Under the pieces are notes generated by a model that worked only from the letters and a program-made list of their open reading frames with translations, searched no databases and was not told the DNA's origin. Made by a program: the position numbers and the translations under genes. A stretch of 64,000 bases of DNA from Pusillimonas sp. MFBS29 (GTDB taxonomy: Bacteria > Pseudomonadota > Gammaproteobacteria > Burkholderiales > Burkholderiaceae_B): positions 124,001 to 188,000 of the forward strand of contig NZ_JAJEWL010000002.1 of assembly GCF_020687695.1 (NCBI RefSeq), in the 5' to 3' direction. The number at the start of each line of letters is the position of its first letter. Within the stretch, counting starts at the first letter, position 1. Of this stretch, positions 10,365 to 19,937 are shown in pieces.

Positions 10365-12266
10365 ATGAGCAGACTCAATAGCGAACCGTCCGCCCATTCC
10401 GACCCATTGCGGCCCGGGGCAGCCATGATGCTCGGTGCCTTGGGGGTGGTCTTCGGAGACATCGGAACCAGTCCGCTGTATGCCATCAAGGTGTCGCTGT
10501 CCGGCTTCGCACAACTGGATCAGCATCATATATTCGGTGTGCTATCGCTGATCTTCTGGCTCCTGACGATCGTGGTTTCCATCAAGTATGTGGCATGCAT
10601 CATGCGCGCCGACAACCAGGGCGAGGGCGGTGTGCTTGCGCTCATGGAGCTTGCGAAGGCCGGGCTGCAGGGTAAAAAGAAATGGGTATACACGACTTTC
10701 GGGCTGATTGGCGCATCGCTGTTCTACGGCGATAGTGTCATTACGCCGGCCATATCGGTGATGTCGGCGATCGAGGGGATAGGCGTTGTTTCTGATACGC
10801 TCGAAAGCTGGGTGGTGCCCCTGGCCTTGATCATTCTGGCAGGCCTTTTTGCCATTCAGTCCTATGGCACGGGTGCCATGGGCAAGCTCTTCGGACCGGT
10901 CATGCTGGTCTGGTTCCTGACGATAGGTGTGCTGGGCTTGTGGCGCACCATACAGACGCCTCTGGTCCTACAGGCCCTGAACCCCGTCTGGGCGCTGCAG
11001 TTCGTGTCCGAAGCGCCCTGGGAGGTGTTCCTGCTGCTGGGGGCCATCGTGCTGGCTGTTACGGGTGCCGAAACCCTCTATGTCGACATGGGGCACTTCG
11101 GCCGCAAAGCCATTCGCCGCGTATGGTTTGGCTTGGTGATGCCTTGCCTGGTCTTCGCCTACTTTGGGCAAGGGGCGCTGCTGCTGCGCGATCCGGGCGC
11201 CATCAAGAATCCCTTTTTCCTGCTGGCTCCAGGCTACCTGCTGCTACCGCTGGTCGTGCTTGCCGCCGCGGCGGCCATCATTGCCTCGCAGGCAGTCATC
11301 TCCGGAGCCTTCTCGCTCACTCGCCAGGCAGTCCAGCTGGGATATTGGCCCCGCATGCAGATCGAGCATACCTCGGCCAGCACCGAGGGGCAGATTTACC
11401 TGCCGCGGGTGAATTCCCTGCTTTTTATCGCCGTGATGTTGCTGGTGGTGGGATTTGGTTCGGCAGATCGCCTGGCCCACGCCTATGGCTTTGCGGTGAC
11501 AGGCACCATGCTGATGACCACCTTGCTGGCGTTCCGCGTGTTGCCCCAGCAGTCCTCAGGGCTTTCGCGCTGGGTGTGGCTGGTCAGTCTGACCTTATTC
11601 TTGCTGATAGACATCCTGCTGTTTTCGTCGAATACCTTGAAGGTGTTCGACGGAGGCTGGCTACCCCTGGGCATAGGTCTGGCTATCTTCACTTTGATGG
11701 TGACCTGGAATCTGGGGCGTGAAAAGTTGCACCAGGCCCTGTTTGACGAGCAGAATTCCCTGACCGAATTCATGCGCAACCTGGAAGACTATCCGCCGGT
11801 ACGGGTGCCAGGTACGGCCGTGTTCATGAGCATGCTTTACGGTACCGTTCCACCGGCGCTGCTGCATAACCTCAAGCACAATAAAGTGTTGCATGAGCAA
11901 GTGCTGTTCGTGACGGTGCAGACTGCGCGGGTTCCTTACGTGCCGTTTCACGAGCGCTATGAAATCGAACGGCTCAATCATTCGAGCTGGCAAGTCAAGG
12001 CCACCTGGGGCTTCAAGCAAGAGCCCAATGTGCCCCAGATGCTTGAGCAACTGGCCCAGGACATGCCAGAAATCAATCTCGAGCCTTTGCAGGTTTCATT
12101 CTTTATGTCGCGCCAGACGGTTCTCGTGGTGCGCAAGCTGCCGTTGGTTGCACGCCTTCAGCGCCGAATTTTCGCATTCATGGCCCGTAACGCCACGCGC
12201 AGCACCAGGTTCTATAAAATCCCGCCCAATCGTGTCGTGGAAATGGGCATGCAGCAGGAGATATAG
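10365..12266 (+). CDS. kup: KUP family potassium uptake protein
   Basis: A 633-residue low-affinity K+/H+ symporter of the KUP/HAK/KT family. The N-terminal family motif GALGVVFGDIGTSPLYAIK (about residues 25-43) is intact; TLYVDMGHFG, VLAAAAAIIASQAVISGAFS and QAVQLGYWPR follow. About 12 membrane segments occupy the first 440 residues, and a soluble cytoplasmic tail follows that ends with FYKIPPNRVVEMGMQQEI, as in E. coli Kup. No regulatory element was recognised in the short upstream gap. Confidence 0.96.
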   Translation: MSRLNSEPSAHSDPLRPGAAMMLGALGVVFGDIGTSPLYAIKVSLSGFAQLDQHHIFGVLSLIFWLLTIVVSIKYVACIMRADNQGEGGVLALMELAKAGLQGKKKWVYTTFGLIGASLFYGDSVITPAISVMSAIEGIGVVSDTLESWVVPLALIILAGLFAIQSYGTGAMGKLFGPVMLVWFLTIGVLGLWRTIQTPLVLQALNPVWALQFVSEAPWEVFLLLGAIVLAVTGAETLYVDMGHFGRKAIRRVWFGLVMPCLVFAYFGQGALLLRDPGAIKNPFFLLAPGYLLLPLVVLAAAAAIIASQAVISGAFSLTRQAVQLGYWPRMQIEHTSASTEGQIYLPRVNSLLFIAVMLLVVGFGSADRLAHAYGFAVTGTMLMTTLLAFRVLPQQSSGLSRWVWLVSLTLFLLIDILLFSSNTLKVFDGGWLPLGIGLAIFTLMVTWNLGREKLHQALFDEQNSLTEFMRNLEDYPPVRVPGTAVFMSMLYGTVPPALLHNLKHNKVLHEQVLFVTVQTARVPYVPFHERYEIERLNHSSWQVKATWGFKQEPNVPQMLEQLAQDMPEINLEPLQVSFFMSRQTVLVVRKLPLVARLQRRIFAFMARNATRSTRFYKIPPNRVVEMGMQQEI

Positions 12267-12453
12267 GGGCAATAATCGGCGGCATGGCGCTGGTGCTGCA
12301 CCTGCTTGAATTCAGGCTGCCATGAACCGGCCCACGCTGGTGCCACAGTCATTGACTTTGCATCAAGATGATACCGCTGGCGCTGGAACAGCCGGCAATC
12401 AGTGTGAATCTGCTATAAGAATGGCTGTTGTCTGTTTCCGGAGCCGGTGAAAA

Positions 12454-12699
12454 ATGTCAGTGCGAAGATTGAGCCTGAGTGGTGTGGCATTGTGCGCAAT
12501 CACGCTGGTGTCAGGATGTTCCATGTTTGGTTTCGGTGATGACGAGGGAGCTGACGCCCGCGTCAGCAGCGAATGCCAGCGCAGTCGCAGCAGCTGCATG
12601 TATGAAGGCCGCTACGAGCCCAACGAAAAGGAATATGCCGAACAGGAGGCCAAGCGCCTGAACAAGGCCTCCGCAGCCAAGCTGCGCCGCGGCTGGTAG
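12454..12699 (+). CDS. Small predicted lipoprotein, unknown function
   Basis: An 81-residue protein starting MSVRRLSLSGVALCAIT with a hydrophobic core and a clear lipobox LVSGC, so Cys22 should be lipidated and the protein exported. The mature part is short and charged, with FGFGDDEGAD after the anchor, two more cysteines (in SSECQRSRSSC) that could form a disulfide, and a Lys/Glu/Ala-rich helix ending KLRRGW. I do not recognise a family. It lies between kup and a LysR gene, 187 bp after kup, and appears to be a separate unit. Confidence 0.7.
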   Translation: MSVRRLSLSGVALCAITLVSGCSMFGFGDDEGADARVSSECQRSRSSCMYEGRYEPNEKEYAEQEAKRLNKASAAKLRRGW

Positions 12700-12770
12700 C
12701 AGGGATGGCGATATCTTGCGAACTGGTTTATAAGGTATAGCGAATAAATTCCTGCAGGAACAGCTACCTT

Positions 12771-13679
12771 ATGGATCTTCGGCAGCTCGAGTGTTTCATC
12801 TATGTTGCCGAACTCGGCAGCTTCACCCAGGCCGCCACGGTGCTGGGAGTAGGGCAGCCGGCGCTCAGCCGGCAGGTGCGCCGTCTCGAGGTCGAGCTCA
12901 GGCAAACTCTTTTCTACCGCAATGGTCGGGGGGTGAGCCTCACCGAGTCTGGAAAACGGCTGCTGGCGCACGGGCGGACCATACAAATGCAGTTCGAGCA
13001 TGCGCGTCAGGACGTCGAGGACTCACGCGGGAGTCCGCTAGGGCGAGTCACCATAGGTTTTCCGTACGCGGTTGGGCGGGCGCTTTGCGCGCCGTTCGTG
13101 AAGGCATTCCGCCTGCGTTATCCCAAGGCAAACCTGTGCATCACCGAAGGCCTGACCATCCATCTTTACGAATGGCTGCTTTCGGGCCGGATTGATATCG
13201 CCCTGCTGCATGATCCGGTGCCGTCCGCCAGCCTGGACATCAAGCCCTTGCGTGAAGATGAGCTTTTGCTGCTTGGGCGCAGGGAGCCCTGGCAGGCGGC
13301 GATTGCTAACCCCATTCCCATGCGAAACATTGCCGAACTGCCCTTGATCATGCCGAGTCGCCCGCATTCCCTGCGCATGATGGTCGAAACTAGGCTGGCC
13401 AATATGGGGCTCAAACCCAATATTGCGCTCGAGGTCGATTCGGTCGCATCTATCGTTAAGCTGGTTTCCGAAGGCGAGGGTTATGCCATTGCGACACGGC
13501 ACGCTGTTGCTGTAAGCGATGCGCGTGATCACCTTCAGAGCAGCCGCATCATCGCGCCACACATGAACAGCGTCCTGGCGCTGGCGACGTCGGCCGAACG
13601 CCCACTGACTACATTGGTCATCCGGACCAGCGAGCTGTTCCAGGAAGTTTTGCCGGATTTTGCGCAACGCGACGCCTGA
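12771..13679 (+). CDS. LysR-type transcriptional regulator
   Basis: A 302-residue LTTR. The winged helix-turn-helix is at the N-terminus (MDLRQLECFIYVAELGSF, then TQAATVLGVGQPALSRQVRRLE, about residues 1-40), followed by the usual linker helix and a periplasmic-binding-protein-like effector domain. It resembles the Nac/Cbl/CysB-like subgroup in the way the effector domain starts (GRVTIGFPYAVGRALCAPF). It is followed on the same strand by a Bug receptor and a LigJ-like hydratase, so it may control them, although LTTRs are more often divergent from their targets. The inducer cannot be inferred from sequence alone. Confidence 0.88.
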   Translation: MDLRQLECFIYVAELGSFTQAATVLGVGQPALSRQVRRLEVELRQTLFYRNGRGVSLTESGKRLLAHGRTIQMQFEHARQDVEDSRGSPLGRVTIGFPYAVGRALCAPFVKAFRLRYPKANLCITEGLTIHLYEWLLSGRIDIALLHDPVPSASLDIKPLREDELLLLGRREPWQAAIANPIPMRNIAELPLIMPSRPHSLRMMVETRLANMGLKPNIALEVDSVASIVKLVSEGEGYAIATRHAVAVSDARDHLQSSRIIAPHMNSVLALATSAERPLTTLVIRTSELFQEVLPDFAQRDA

Positions 13680-13852
13680 ATCCCGTTATTTCCCAGCTAT
13701 GCATTTTGGGAATAGTAGCTAGGCTCTCCTATGGTTTCCTCGCGAAAGCGACAGAGGCTAGTATCCCTCTGTTGCTGCTTGCCGTCGTCTTGTCCATGCA
13801 TGATTCGGCAAATCTCAGCACCATCCATAAGAACGTGAAGGAGACCATTATC

Positions 13853-14833
13853 ATGAATCTGAAATTGACCCATGCCTTTGGCGCGCTTGCCTTGGGATCG
13901 CTGGCCGCTTTAGGGATGGCTGCGCCGGCCGGAGCAGCCTATCCCGACAGGCCTGTTACGCTCGTTGTTCCGTTTCCCCCTGGTGGCGCGGTCGACACCT
14001 TGGGCCGACTTTTTGCCGATAGTATCAACAGCCAGACAGGCCAGCCCGTGGTGGTGGAAAATCGTGCGGGCGCCAATGGCAATATAGGAACAGAGGCTGT
14101 CGTCAAGGCAGCGCCCGACGGCTACACTTTGTTGATCGGTGCCAATGGCATGGCCACCAATCCGACCATCTACCCCAATCGCTCCTTCAATGAAGTCAAG
14201 GATCTCAAGACCGTCGCCTATGTGGGCTATGCGCCGCTGATACTGGTCACGGCCTATGATTCTCCGTACAAGAGCTTTGAAGATCTGCTCAAGGCCGCCC
14301 AGGCCAAGCCCGATGCGGTGTCATTTGCCACCTCCGGCAGTGGCAGCGCACCTCATCTTGCGTCTGAGCTGCTCAAGCTCACGACCAAGAGCGAGATGCT
14401 GCACGTACCGTATAAAGGCGGCTCGCCCGCCAAGCTCGACCTGGTGACTGGCCGTGTTTCATTCATGTTTCTGAACCCGCTCGAGGCTGTGCCTCAGGTC
14501 AACGCCAAGAAGCTGCGGGCACTGATGATCGATAGTCCGGGGCGCATCACCCAGCTGCCCGATGTGCCAACTTCCAAAGAGCTGGGGTATTCCGACCTTG
14601 AGGCCAAGGTGTGGTGGGGCTTCATGGTTCCGGCCGGGACACCGGACGACATCGTGACGAAAGTCAATGGCTATATCAATACGGCTTTGCAGGATCCCAA
14701 GGTTCAGGACAAGCTCAAGCAGATGGCAGTGGTTATCGGCGGTGGCTCGGTGGCCGAGTTCGACAAGTACTATCATGAGCAGGTCGAAAAATGGGCCAGG
14801 GTTGTGAAAGAGGCTGGCTTGAGCACGCAGTAG
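13853..14833 (+). CDS. Bug/TctC family tripartite tricarboxylate receptor
   Basis: A 326-residue periplasmic solute receptor of the Bug family (UctC/TctC), greatly expanded in Bordetella relatives. The signal peptide is MNLKLTHAFGALALGSLA with cleavage likely after AGAA. The mature protein opens YPDRPVTLVVPFPPGGAVD, the family ligand-loop signature, and later has NRAGANGNIGTEAV and PDGYTLLIG. I chose the ATG at 13853, which has a GAAGGAGA ribosome-binding site; the frame stays open back to 13706, but that would bury the signal peptide. No TctA/TctB membrane genes are nearby, so it is an orphan receptor. The LigJ-like gene downstream suggests an aromatic or dicarboxylic-acid ligand. Confidence 0.92.
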   Translation: MNLKLTHAFGALALGSLAALGMAAPAGAAYPDRPVTLVVPFPPGGAVDTLGRLFADSINSQTGQPVVVENRAGANGNIGTEAVVKAAPDGYTLLIGANGMATNPTIYPNRSFNEVKDLKTVAYVGYAPLILVTAYDSPYKSFEDLLKAAQAKPDAVSFATSGSGSAPHLASELLKLTTKSEMLHVPYKGGSPAKLDLVTGRVSFMFLNPLEAVPQVNAKKLRALMIDSPGRITQLPDVPTSKELGYSDLEAKVWWGFMVPAGTPDDIVTKVNGYINTALQDPKVQDKLKQMAVVIGGGSVAEFDKYYHEQVEKWARVVKEAGLSTQ

Positions 14834-14853
14834 GGCGCGTCAGGCAGCCAGGC

Positions 14854-14880
14854 AAGCCGGCATGCATGCCGGCTTTGTTC
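14854..14880 (+). terminator. Palindromic terminator after the Bug gene
   Basis: A 22-bp perfect palindrome at 14854-14875 (core GCCGGCATGCATGCCGGC) is followed by TTGTTC, 20 bp after the Bug stop. It probably ends or reduces transcription before the LigJ-like gene. Confidence 0.6.
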
Positions 14881-14905
14881 AACGTTTTATAAAAATGGGT
14901 TACGC

Positions 14906-15937
14906 ATGATTATCGACTGTCATGGTCACTATACGACGGCGCCAAAGGCGCTTGGTGAGTTTCGCGCTTGGCAGCTGGATATGCTGCAATCGGCTGCAGG
15001 GGGGAGCGTCGACCCGGGAGTCGTGATCAGCGATGACGAGATCCGGGAATCGCTTGAAGATAATCAGATACGAATCCAGCAGGAGCGCGGCGTCGACCTG
15101 ACGTTGTTTTCGCCACGCGCGGGAGGCATGGCCCATCATGTTGGCGGCGCCGACACAAGTGCGGTCTGGACACGTCATTGCAATGACCTCATATATCGTG
15201 CGGTAGAGCTGTACCCCGACAGGCTGGCGGGCGTGTGTCAATTGCCTCAATCACCGGGAGTAAGCCCCGCCAACTGCATACCCGAGTTGGTACGTTGCGT
15301 CCAGGAGCTTGGTTTCGTGGGGTGCAATATCAATCCTGACCCCACCGACGGATACTGGACCGACCCACCTTTGACGGATCGGTATTGGTATCCTTTATAC
15401 GAGAAAATGGTCGAGCTGGATGTACCCGCCATGGTCCATACAAGTTGCTCCTGCAACCCCAACTTCCATTTCACGGGGGCTCACTACCTGAATGGAGATA
15501 CGACCGCCTTCATGCAGTTCCTCGAGTCTGATCTTTTTCGCGATTTTCCCACACTGAAGTTCATCATTCCTCATGGGGGTGGGGCGGTGCCGTATCACTG
15601 GGGACGCTATCGGGGTCTGGCCCAGAACATGGGCCGACCGCCGCTCGAGACCCTGATGCAGAATGTGTTTTTCGACACCTGTGTCTATCATCAACCTGGC
15701 ATAGAGCTGCTGCTGACTGTTGTCCCGCCCGAAAACGTCCTGTTTGCCTCCGAGATCATTGGGGCCGTCAAAGGTGTGGATCCCCAGACGGGTTTCCACT
15801 ACGACGACACCAAACGGTATATTGATGCGGTCGACTGGCTGGAGCCTGGCGTTCGGAAACAAATTATGGGAGACAATGCATTGCGTGTCTTCAGCCGCCT
15901 TAGTACCCGATTGCAGGCACAGGGACGCCGGCCTTAG
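14906..15937 (+). CDS. ligJ: Amidohydrolase-family 4-oxalomesaconate hydratase (LigJ-like)
   Basis: A 343-residue metal-dependent amidohydrolase-fold protein closely resembling LigJ, which hydrates 4-oxalomesaconate to 4-carboxy-4-hydroxy-2-oxoadipate in the 4,5-cleavage pathway of protocatechuate, gallate and syringate. The metal-binding DCHGHYT (His6, His8) opens the protein; further family blocks are SDDEIRESLE, LPQSPGVSP, GCNINPDP, DVPAMVHTSCSCNP (histidine near 178), FIIPHGGGAVPYHWGR and FFDTCVYHQPGIELL. The similarity is recalled from the Sphingobium protein and is high across the length. No ring-cleavage dioxygenase or LigI/LigC gene adjoins it, so it is either a separated pathway gene or acts on a related substrate. 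Confidence 0.82.
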   Translation: MIIDCHGHYTTAPKALGEFRAWQLDMLQSAAGGSVDPGVVISDDEIRESLEDNQIRIQQERGVDLTLFSPRAGGMAHHVGGADTSAVWTRHCNDLIYRAVELYPDRLAGVCQLPQSPGVSPANCIPELVRCVQELGFVGCNINPDPTDGYWTDPPLTDRYWYPLYEKMVELDVPAMVHTSCSCNPNFHFTGAHYLNGDTTAFMQFLESDLFRDFPTLKFIIPHGGGAVPYHWGRYRGLAQNMGRPPLETLMQNVFFDTCVYHQPGIELLLTVVPPENVLFASEIIGAVKGVDPQTGFHYDDTKRYIDAVDWLEPGVRKQIMGDNALRVFSRLSTRLQAQGRRP

Positions 15938-16058
15938 AGGCAAACTTGTACCCAGTGCTTCCGTCGACAGGTGCGCGGCCGTCATGGTTTACCTTGAGGG
16001 ATTTTGGCAGCTGATGGGCTTAGAATCAGTTGCATCGCCCTTGCGGCATGGAGACAGC

Positions 16059-16379
16059 ATGAAAATAAAGAAAACGGAGCAATCCTCGGAAGGAAAATTG
16101 GGCGAGTTGCGGGCACGGCTCCCGGGTGTACCAGAGCTGCAAATCGACGAGCGCGGAAAATTGACCGCTCAGGTTACCGCCTGGGTTCCCGATAACCAGG
16201 GCAATGCCGAGCAGCTTCAGGTTATCCTGACCGATGGTGATATAGAACGTCTTCTGGCCAGCCTGGCCAATCCAAAGACACCAGAGCACGCTACTGTGGT
16301 GGGCAAGCTTATGGGTGAAAACCTCAGAAGCCTGCTCAGACTGAGCGCCCTTGGGGCAGGAACGACCATCTCCGATTAA
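16059..16379 (+). CDS. Conserved-looking small protein, unknown
   Basis: A 106-residue soluble protein with no signal peptide and no family I recognise. It starts MKIKKTEQSSEGKLGELRA, has a central stretch with KLTAQVTAWVPDNQGNAEQL that reads like beta strands, and ends in a helical, leucine-rich segment (LMGENLRSLLRLSALG). The frame stays open into the end of the upstream gene, but the ATG at 16059 is the sensible start. It lies between the LigJ-like gene and a convergent acyl-CoA dehydrogenase, 21 bp from the latter's end. Confidence 0.55.
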   Translation: MKIKKTEQSSEGKLGELRARLPGVPELQIDERGKLTAQVTAWVPDNQGNAEQLQVILTDGDIERLLASLANPKTPEHATVVGKLMGENLRSLLRLSALGAGTTISD

Positions 16380-16400
16380 CGCTGCTGCCTGCGTGGCGAT

Positions 16401-17552
16401 TCATTCCGCCTCGCGTATCATGTTGCGCGCTATAACAATCTGCTGGATCTGAGTGGTTCCTTCGTAGATGCGGAACAGCCGCACATCACGATAGAAGCGC
16501 TCGATGCCGTATTCGCTCATGTAGCCGGCGCCACCAAAAATCTGTACTGCGCGATCGGCAACACGTCCGCACATCTCGGAGGCAAACAGCTTGGCGCACG
16601 AGGCTTCGGTGCTGACCGGCAGATTGTCGTCGCGGCGGCGCGCCGCGTCCAGGACCATGCTGCGTGCCGCGTAGATTTCCGTCTTGCAGTCGGCCAGCAT
16701 GGCCTGAACCAGCTGAAAATCGGCGATGCGCTGCCCGAATTGCTTGCGCTGCATGGCGTATGCGAGCGCGTCGGCCAGCATACGCTCGGCCACGGCAACA
16801 CAAACGGCTGCGATATGGATACGGCCTTTGTCCAGCACTTTCATGGCCGTCTTGAAACCCTGACCTTCCTTGCCACCGATCAGATTGGCGGCAGGAACGC
16901 GACAGTTGTCAAAGATCACATCGCAGGTATGGGCGCCTTTCTGGCCCATTTTGCTGTCGCGCTTGCCGAAGCTTATCCCCGGTGTATTGGCATCAACAAT
17001 AAATGCCGAGATGCCGCCGGCCCCTTTGATTTCCGGATTGGTGCGTGCCATCAGGGTAAAGATGCCTGCGTGCGGGGCGTTCGTGATGAAGCGTTTGGTG
17101 CCGTTGACCACGTAGTGGTCGCTGTCGAGAATAGCGGTGGTGCGCAGGGATGCTGCGTCGGAGCCGGCTTCGGGCTCGGTTAGCGCGAACGAGGCAATCA
17201 GCTCGCCGGTTGCAAGGCGAGGCAGGTATTCTTCCTGCTGCGCCGGCGTGCCGTCGAACAAGATGCCTTGCGAGCCGATACCGACGGTCGTACCCAGCAG
17301 TGAGCGAAAGACTGGTGAGGCCCGGCAAAGCTCGAATACGGTGAGCACCTCTTCTTCCATGGTCAGTTCCAGCCCGCCAAATCGCTCCGGAATAGTCAGA
17401 CCGAATAGGCCCATGTTTTTCATGTCTGTGACGATATCTTCGGGAATTTCGTCTGTTTCGGCCACCAGCTCTTCGTTGGGAACAAGGCGCTCTCGCACGA
17501 AGCGTGCAACGGTGTCAAGCAGGCCGTTAAGGGTTTCTTGGTCTCGGATCAT
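16401..17552 (-). CDS. Acyl-CoA dehydrogenase
   Basis: A 383-residue FAD-dependent acyl-CoA dehydrogenase. The N-terminal helical domain, the beta-barrel domain with FALTEPEAGSDAAS (about residues 126-139) and FITNAPHAG, and the C-terminal helical domain are all present. GGAGYMSEYGIERFYRD and RIYEGTTQIQ near the C-terminus include the catalytic glutamate (in YEGT). It is a full-length short-chain or branched-chain-type member; the acyl substrate cannot be assigned. The gene stands alone, divergent from the MFS transporter across about 200 bp, which suggests a catabolic side pathway rather than the main fad operon. Confidence 0.93.
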   Translation of the reverse strand: MIRDQETLNGLLDTVARFVRERLVPNEELVAETDEIPEDIVTDMKNMGLFGLTIPERFGGLELTMEEEVLTVFELCRASPVFRSLLGTTVGIGSQGILFDGTPAQQEEYLPRLATGELIASFALTEPEAGSDAASLRTTAILDSDHYVVNGTKRFITNAPHAGIFTLMARTNPEIKGAGGISAFIVDANTPGISFGKRDSKMGQKGAHTCDVIFDNCRVPAANLIGGKEGQGFKTAMKVLDKGRIHIAAVCVAVAERMLADALAYAMQRKQFGQRIADFQLVQAMLADCKTEIYAARSMVLDAARRRDDNLPVSTEASCAKLFASEMCGRVADRAVQIFGGAGYMSEYGIERFYRDVRLFRIYEGTTQIQQIVIARNMIREAE

Positions 17553-17748
17553 GGCGCTATCTGTAGTAAGAAAATTAGGTAATACTATTGGTCAACATTA
17601 TCGCCTATCGACGCAACCAGTTCCGGCGCACTGCGATCGTGAGGGCCAGCTATTACATTTTCTTAACTTGTTATAAGGGTTAACCCGTAATAGAATACTT
17701 GATCCCTCCCGCCCCATCCTTTGGTCAGCCGCATAAAAAATTACTCAA

Positions 17749-18954
17749 ATGAAATTGAAAGGATCGCCCTATCTGTGGGTGAGTTTTGCCATGATAGTGG
17801 GTGTGATGAGCATTGCGCTCATCAGTCCCCTGTACGCTCTTTACAAAGAGGCATGGCAGCTGCAGGCCAGCGATATTTCGTTTGTGTACGTGATTTATAT
17901 GGTGGGCGCATTGTGTGGCTTGCTGTTTTTTGGAAGCCTGCCCGACCGCGTGGGGTTTCGTCCCATGATGCAATGCGGCGTCGTGCTGGCCTTGCTTGGC
18001 ACCATCATCAGCATGATTGCATGGGACATGACCACCCTGAGCATAGGCCGGTTCGTTGTCGGGCTGGCGTCCAGCATGCTGACCACGAGCGCTACGCTAG
18101 GTCTGGCCAAGGTATCGCCTTCCGGAAATATGCAACGTGTCGCGATGATGACGGGCTTTCTGATGGCTTTCGGCTTTGGTCTGGGCCCGCTGGTGGGGGG
18201 CATCATCGGACAATGGGCGCCCGCTCCGCTGGTGGTGACGTATATTCCGACGCTGGTGCTGGGTACGCTGGGCCTGATGGCCCTGATGCGCCTGAAGCTG
18301 CCCAAGGGAGCCATGCCAACCGAAATAGCACGCCTGAACTGGCGTGATGCCTTGCCCAGGCTGACCTGGCCACAGGCCAATGCCTCGTGGGCCTTCGTGC
18401 TGACTTGTTGCCTGCCTTTTCTGGCGTTTGGTGGCTTCGGGCTGTACGCGTCCATGGCGCCCTTGTTCCTTGATCAGCTGGTGCCCTGGCATGGGCCGGT
18501 AGTCAGTGGCACGGCGATTGCGTTGATATTGTTCGCCTCGGCTGCCGTCCAGGTACTGGCCGGCCGCATGCCCACGCATTGGTGTGGTACCACAGGTTTT
18601 ATAAGCCTTGCCTTGAGCAATGTGTTCCTGGTGGCCAACCTGTCGTCCAGCTCGGCCATTTTGTTCGGGATGGGTGTCCTGCTTACCGCAATCGGCCACG
18701 GCGCCTGCATGCTGGCCGGCATGAGCATGGTCAATCGCCTTGCGACAGCCGGCACGCGGTCAGGGTTGTTGGCGACTTATCTGGTGATCGGCTATATCGG
18801 CAGCATGATGCCCATGATGGGCATGGGCTGGATCGCCGACCATTGGAGCATGGATGTTGCTATTCGTGCGTTTGCCGCCATGGTCATCTCGGTGGGTGTG
18901 CCGGCGGCCATACTCTTTTACAGGCACCCGCGGATGCGGCCGTTGGCTGCGTAG
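17749..18954 (+). CDS. Major facilitator superfamily transporter
   Basis: A 401-residue inner-membrane protein with 12 predicted membrane segments. The MFS loop 2-3 signature is present as GSLPDRVGFRPMM (about residues 63-75), and a long loop divides the two halves near residues 188-205 (LKLPKGAMPTEIARLN). The overall look is that of a drug/metabolite exporter of the DHA1 type. The 17.68-kb gap upstream holds GGGTTAACCC, a 10-bp palindrome, that could be a regulator site shared with the divergent acyl-CoA dehydrogenase gene. Substrate unknown. Confidence 0.85.
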   Translation: MKLKGSPYLWVSFAMIVGVMSIALISPLYALYKEAWQLQASDISFVYVIYMVGALCGLLFFGSLPDRVGFRPMMQCGVVLALLGTIISMIAWDMTTLSIGRFVVGLASSMLTTSATLGLAKVSPSGNMQRVAMMTGFLMAFGFGLGPLVGGIIGQWAPAPLVVTYIPTLVLGTLGLMALMRLKLPKGAMPTEIARLNWRDALPRLTWPQANASWAFVLTCCLPFLAFGGFGLYASMAPLFLDQLVPWHGPVVSGTAIALILFASAAVQVLAGRMPTHWCGTTGFISLALSNVFLVANLSSSSAILFGMGVLLTAIGHGACMLAGMSMVNRLATAGTRSGLLATYLVIGYIGSMMPMMGMGWIADHWSMDVAIRAFAAMVISVGVPAAILFYRHPRMRPLAA

Positions 18955-18994
18955 CCGTATTTTGCCGCGGTGCCGGCACGGCAACATCGCGGAA

Positions 18995-19837
18995 ATGAAT
19001 TACAGTCTGTCTATGGATGATATTTACCTTACAGACTCTCAGGCGGAATTGCGCCGTGCGGCCCTTGACGCACTGGCGCTTGGTAACGCCCACGAAAAAT
19101 GCGCAGCTGTCTGGGCAATGCGTGAGATCACCGGCATAAATGTTGATGCAGCCCTGGAAGCACAGGCCGATCTTCCAGGCCGGCCAGCGCTTCCCGAGCT
19201 GGTGGCGCCTGCCGCGGTGCCACGCCGGGCCATGTCGTCGGTACAAGGGCGCGCCGCGTTACTGCACGCACTTGCTCATATTGAATTCAATGCCATTAAT
19301 CTCGCGCTCGATATTCTTTGGCGTTTTCCTGGTTTGCCCGAGGCGTTTTACCGTGACTGGAGCAAGGTGGCGGTAGAAGAGGCCACACACTTTGACCTGC
19401 TTGCGCGTCGACTGCAGGAACTGGGATATGTCTATGGCGACTTTCCAGCCCATAATGGCTTGTGGGAAATGGCCGAGAAGACACGCGACGACTTGCTGGC
19501 AAGGCTCGCGCTGGTGCCTCGTACCCTGGAAGCGCGCGGCCTGGACGTATCGCCTGCCATACGGCATCGTCTTGCGCAGGCGGGCGATCACGACAGTGCG
19601 GCCATACTGGACATCATTCTGCGTGACGAAGTGGGTCATGTGGCTATCGGAAATCATTGGTACAAGTGGCTGTGCACCAGGCAACAGCGTGATTTCGTGG
19701 AAGCCTATGAAACCTTGTCCAGGCTATACCAGGCACCGCGGCCGCGTGGCCCCTTCAACCTGGACGCCAGACGGGCGGCGGGCTTCGACGACACCGAGCT
19801 CGAAGCATTGCAACAGATGGCGCAGCTGGCCGACTGA
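18995..19837 (+). CDS. DUF455 ferritin-like di-iron protein
   Basis: A 280-residue DUF455 protein. The ferritin-like four-helix core shows the metal ligands expected of a carboxylate-bridged di-iron site: HALAHIEFNAINLALD (about residues 87-102), VEEATHFDLL (about 125-134) and RDEVGHVAIGNHWY (about 210-223). Members are oxidoreductase-like, but no reaction is established that I can name. I chose ATG 18995, 40 bp after the MFS stop; ATG 19013 is also possible. A hemerythrin-domain gene follows 100 bp downstream, so two non-heme iron proteins sit side by side. Confidence 0.83.
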   Translation: MNYSLSMDDIYLTDSQAELRRAALDALALGNAHEKCAAVWAMREITGINVDAALEAQADLPGRPALPELVAPAAVPRRAMSSVQGRAALLHALAHIEFNAINLALDILWRFPGLPEAFYRDWSKVAVEEATHFDLLARRLQELGYVYGDFPAHNGLWEMAEKTRDDLLARLALVPRTLEARGLDVSPAIRHRLAQAGDHDSAAILDIILRDEVGHVAIGNHWYKWLCTRQQRDFVEAYETLSRLYQAPRPRGPFNLDARRAAGFDDTELEALQQMAQLAD

Positions 19838-19937
19838 CCCAGGCACGTTACATGCTTATCTCTGTTTGCCCGGGCTGCAATGCGTTACCATGTATTGACC
19901 AGGTGTCTTGCATTGCCGCCCGCAACAGGAGGAATCC

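Noticed and set aside
9758-10381. A 207-codon Cys/Gly/Arg-rich frame overlapping the MgtC gene
   Set aside because: Off-frame reading of a clear MgtC protein; the cysteine richness is a translation artefact.
13706-13852. N-terminal extension of the first Bug receptor
   Set aside because: It would place 49 residues before an obvious signal peptide; the internal ATG has the strong ribosome-binding site.
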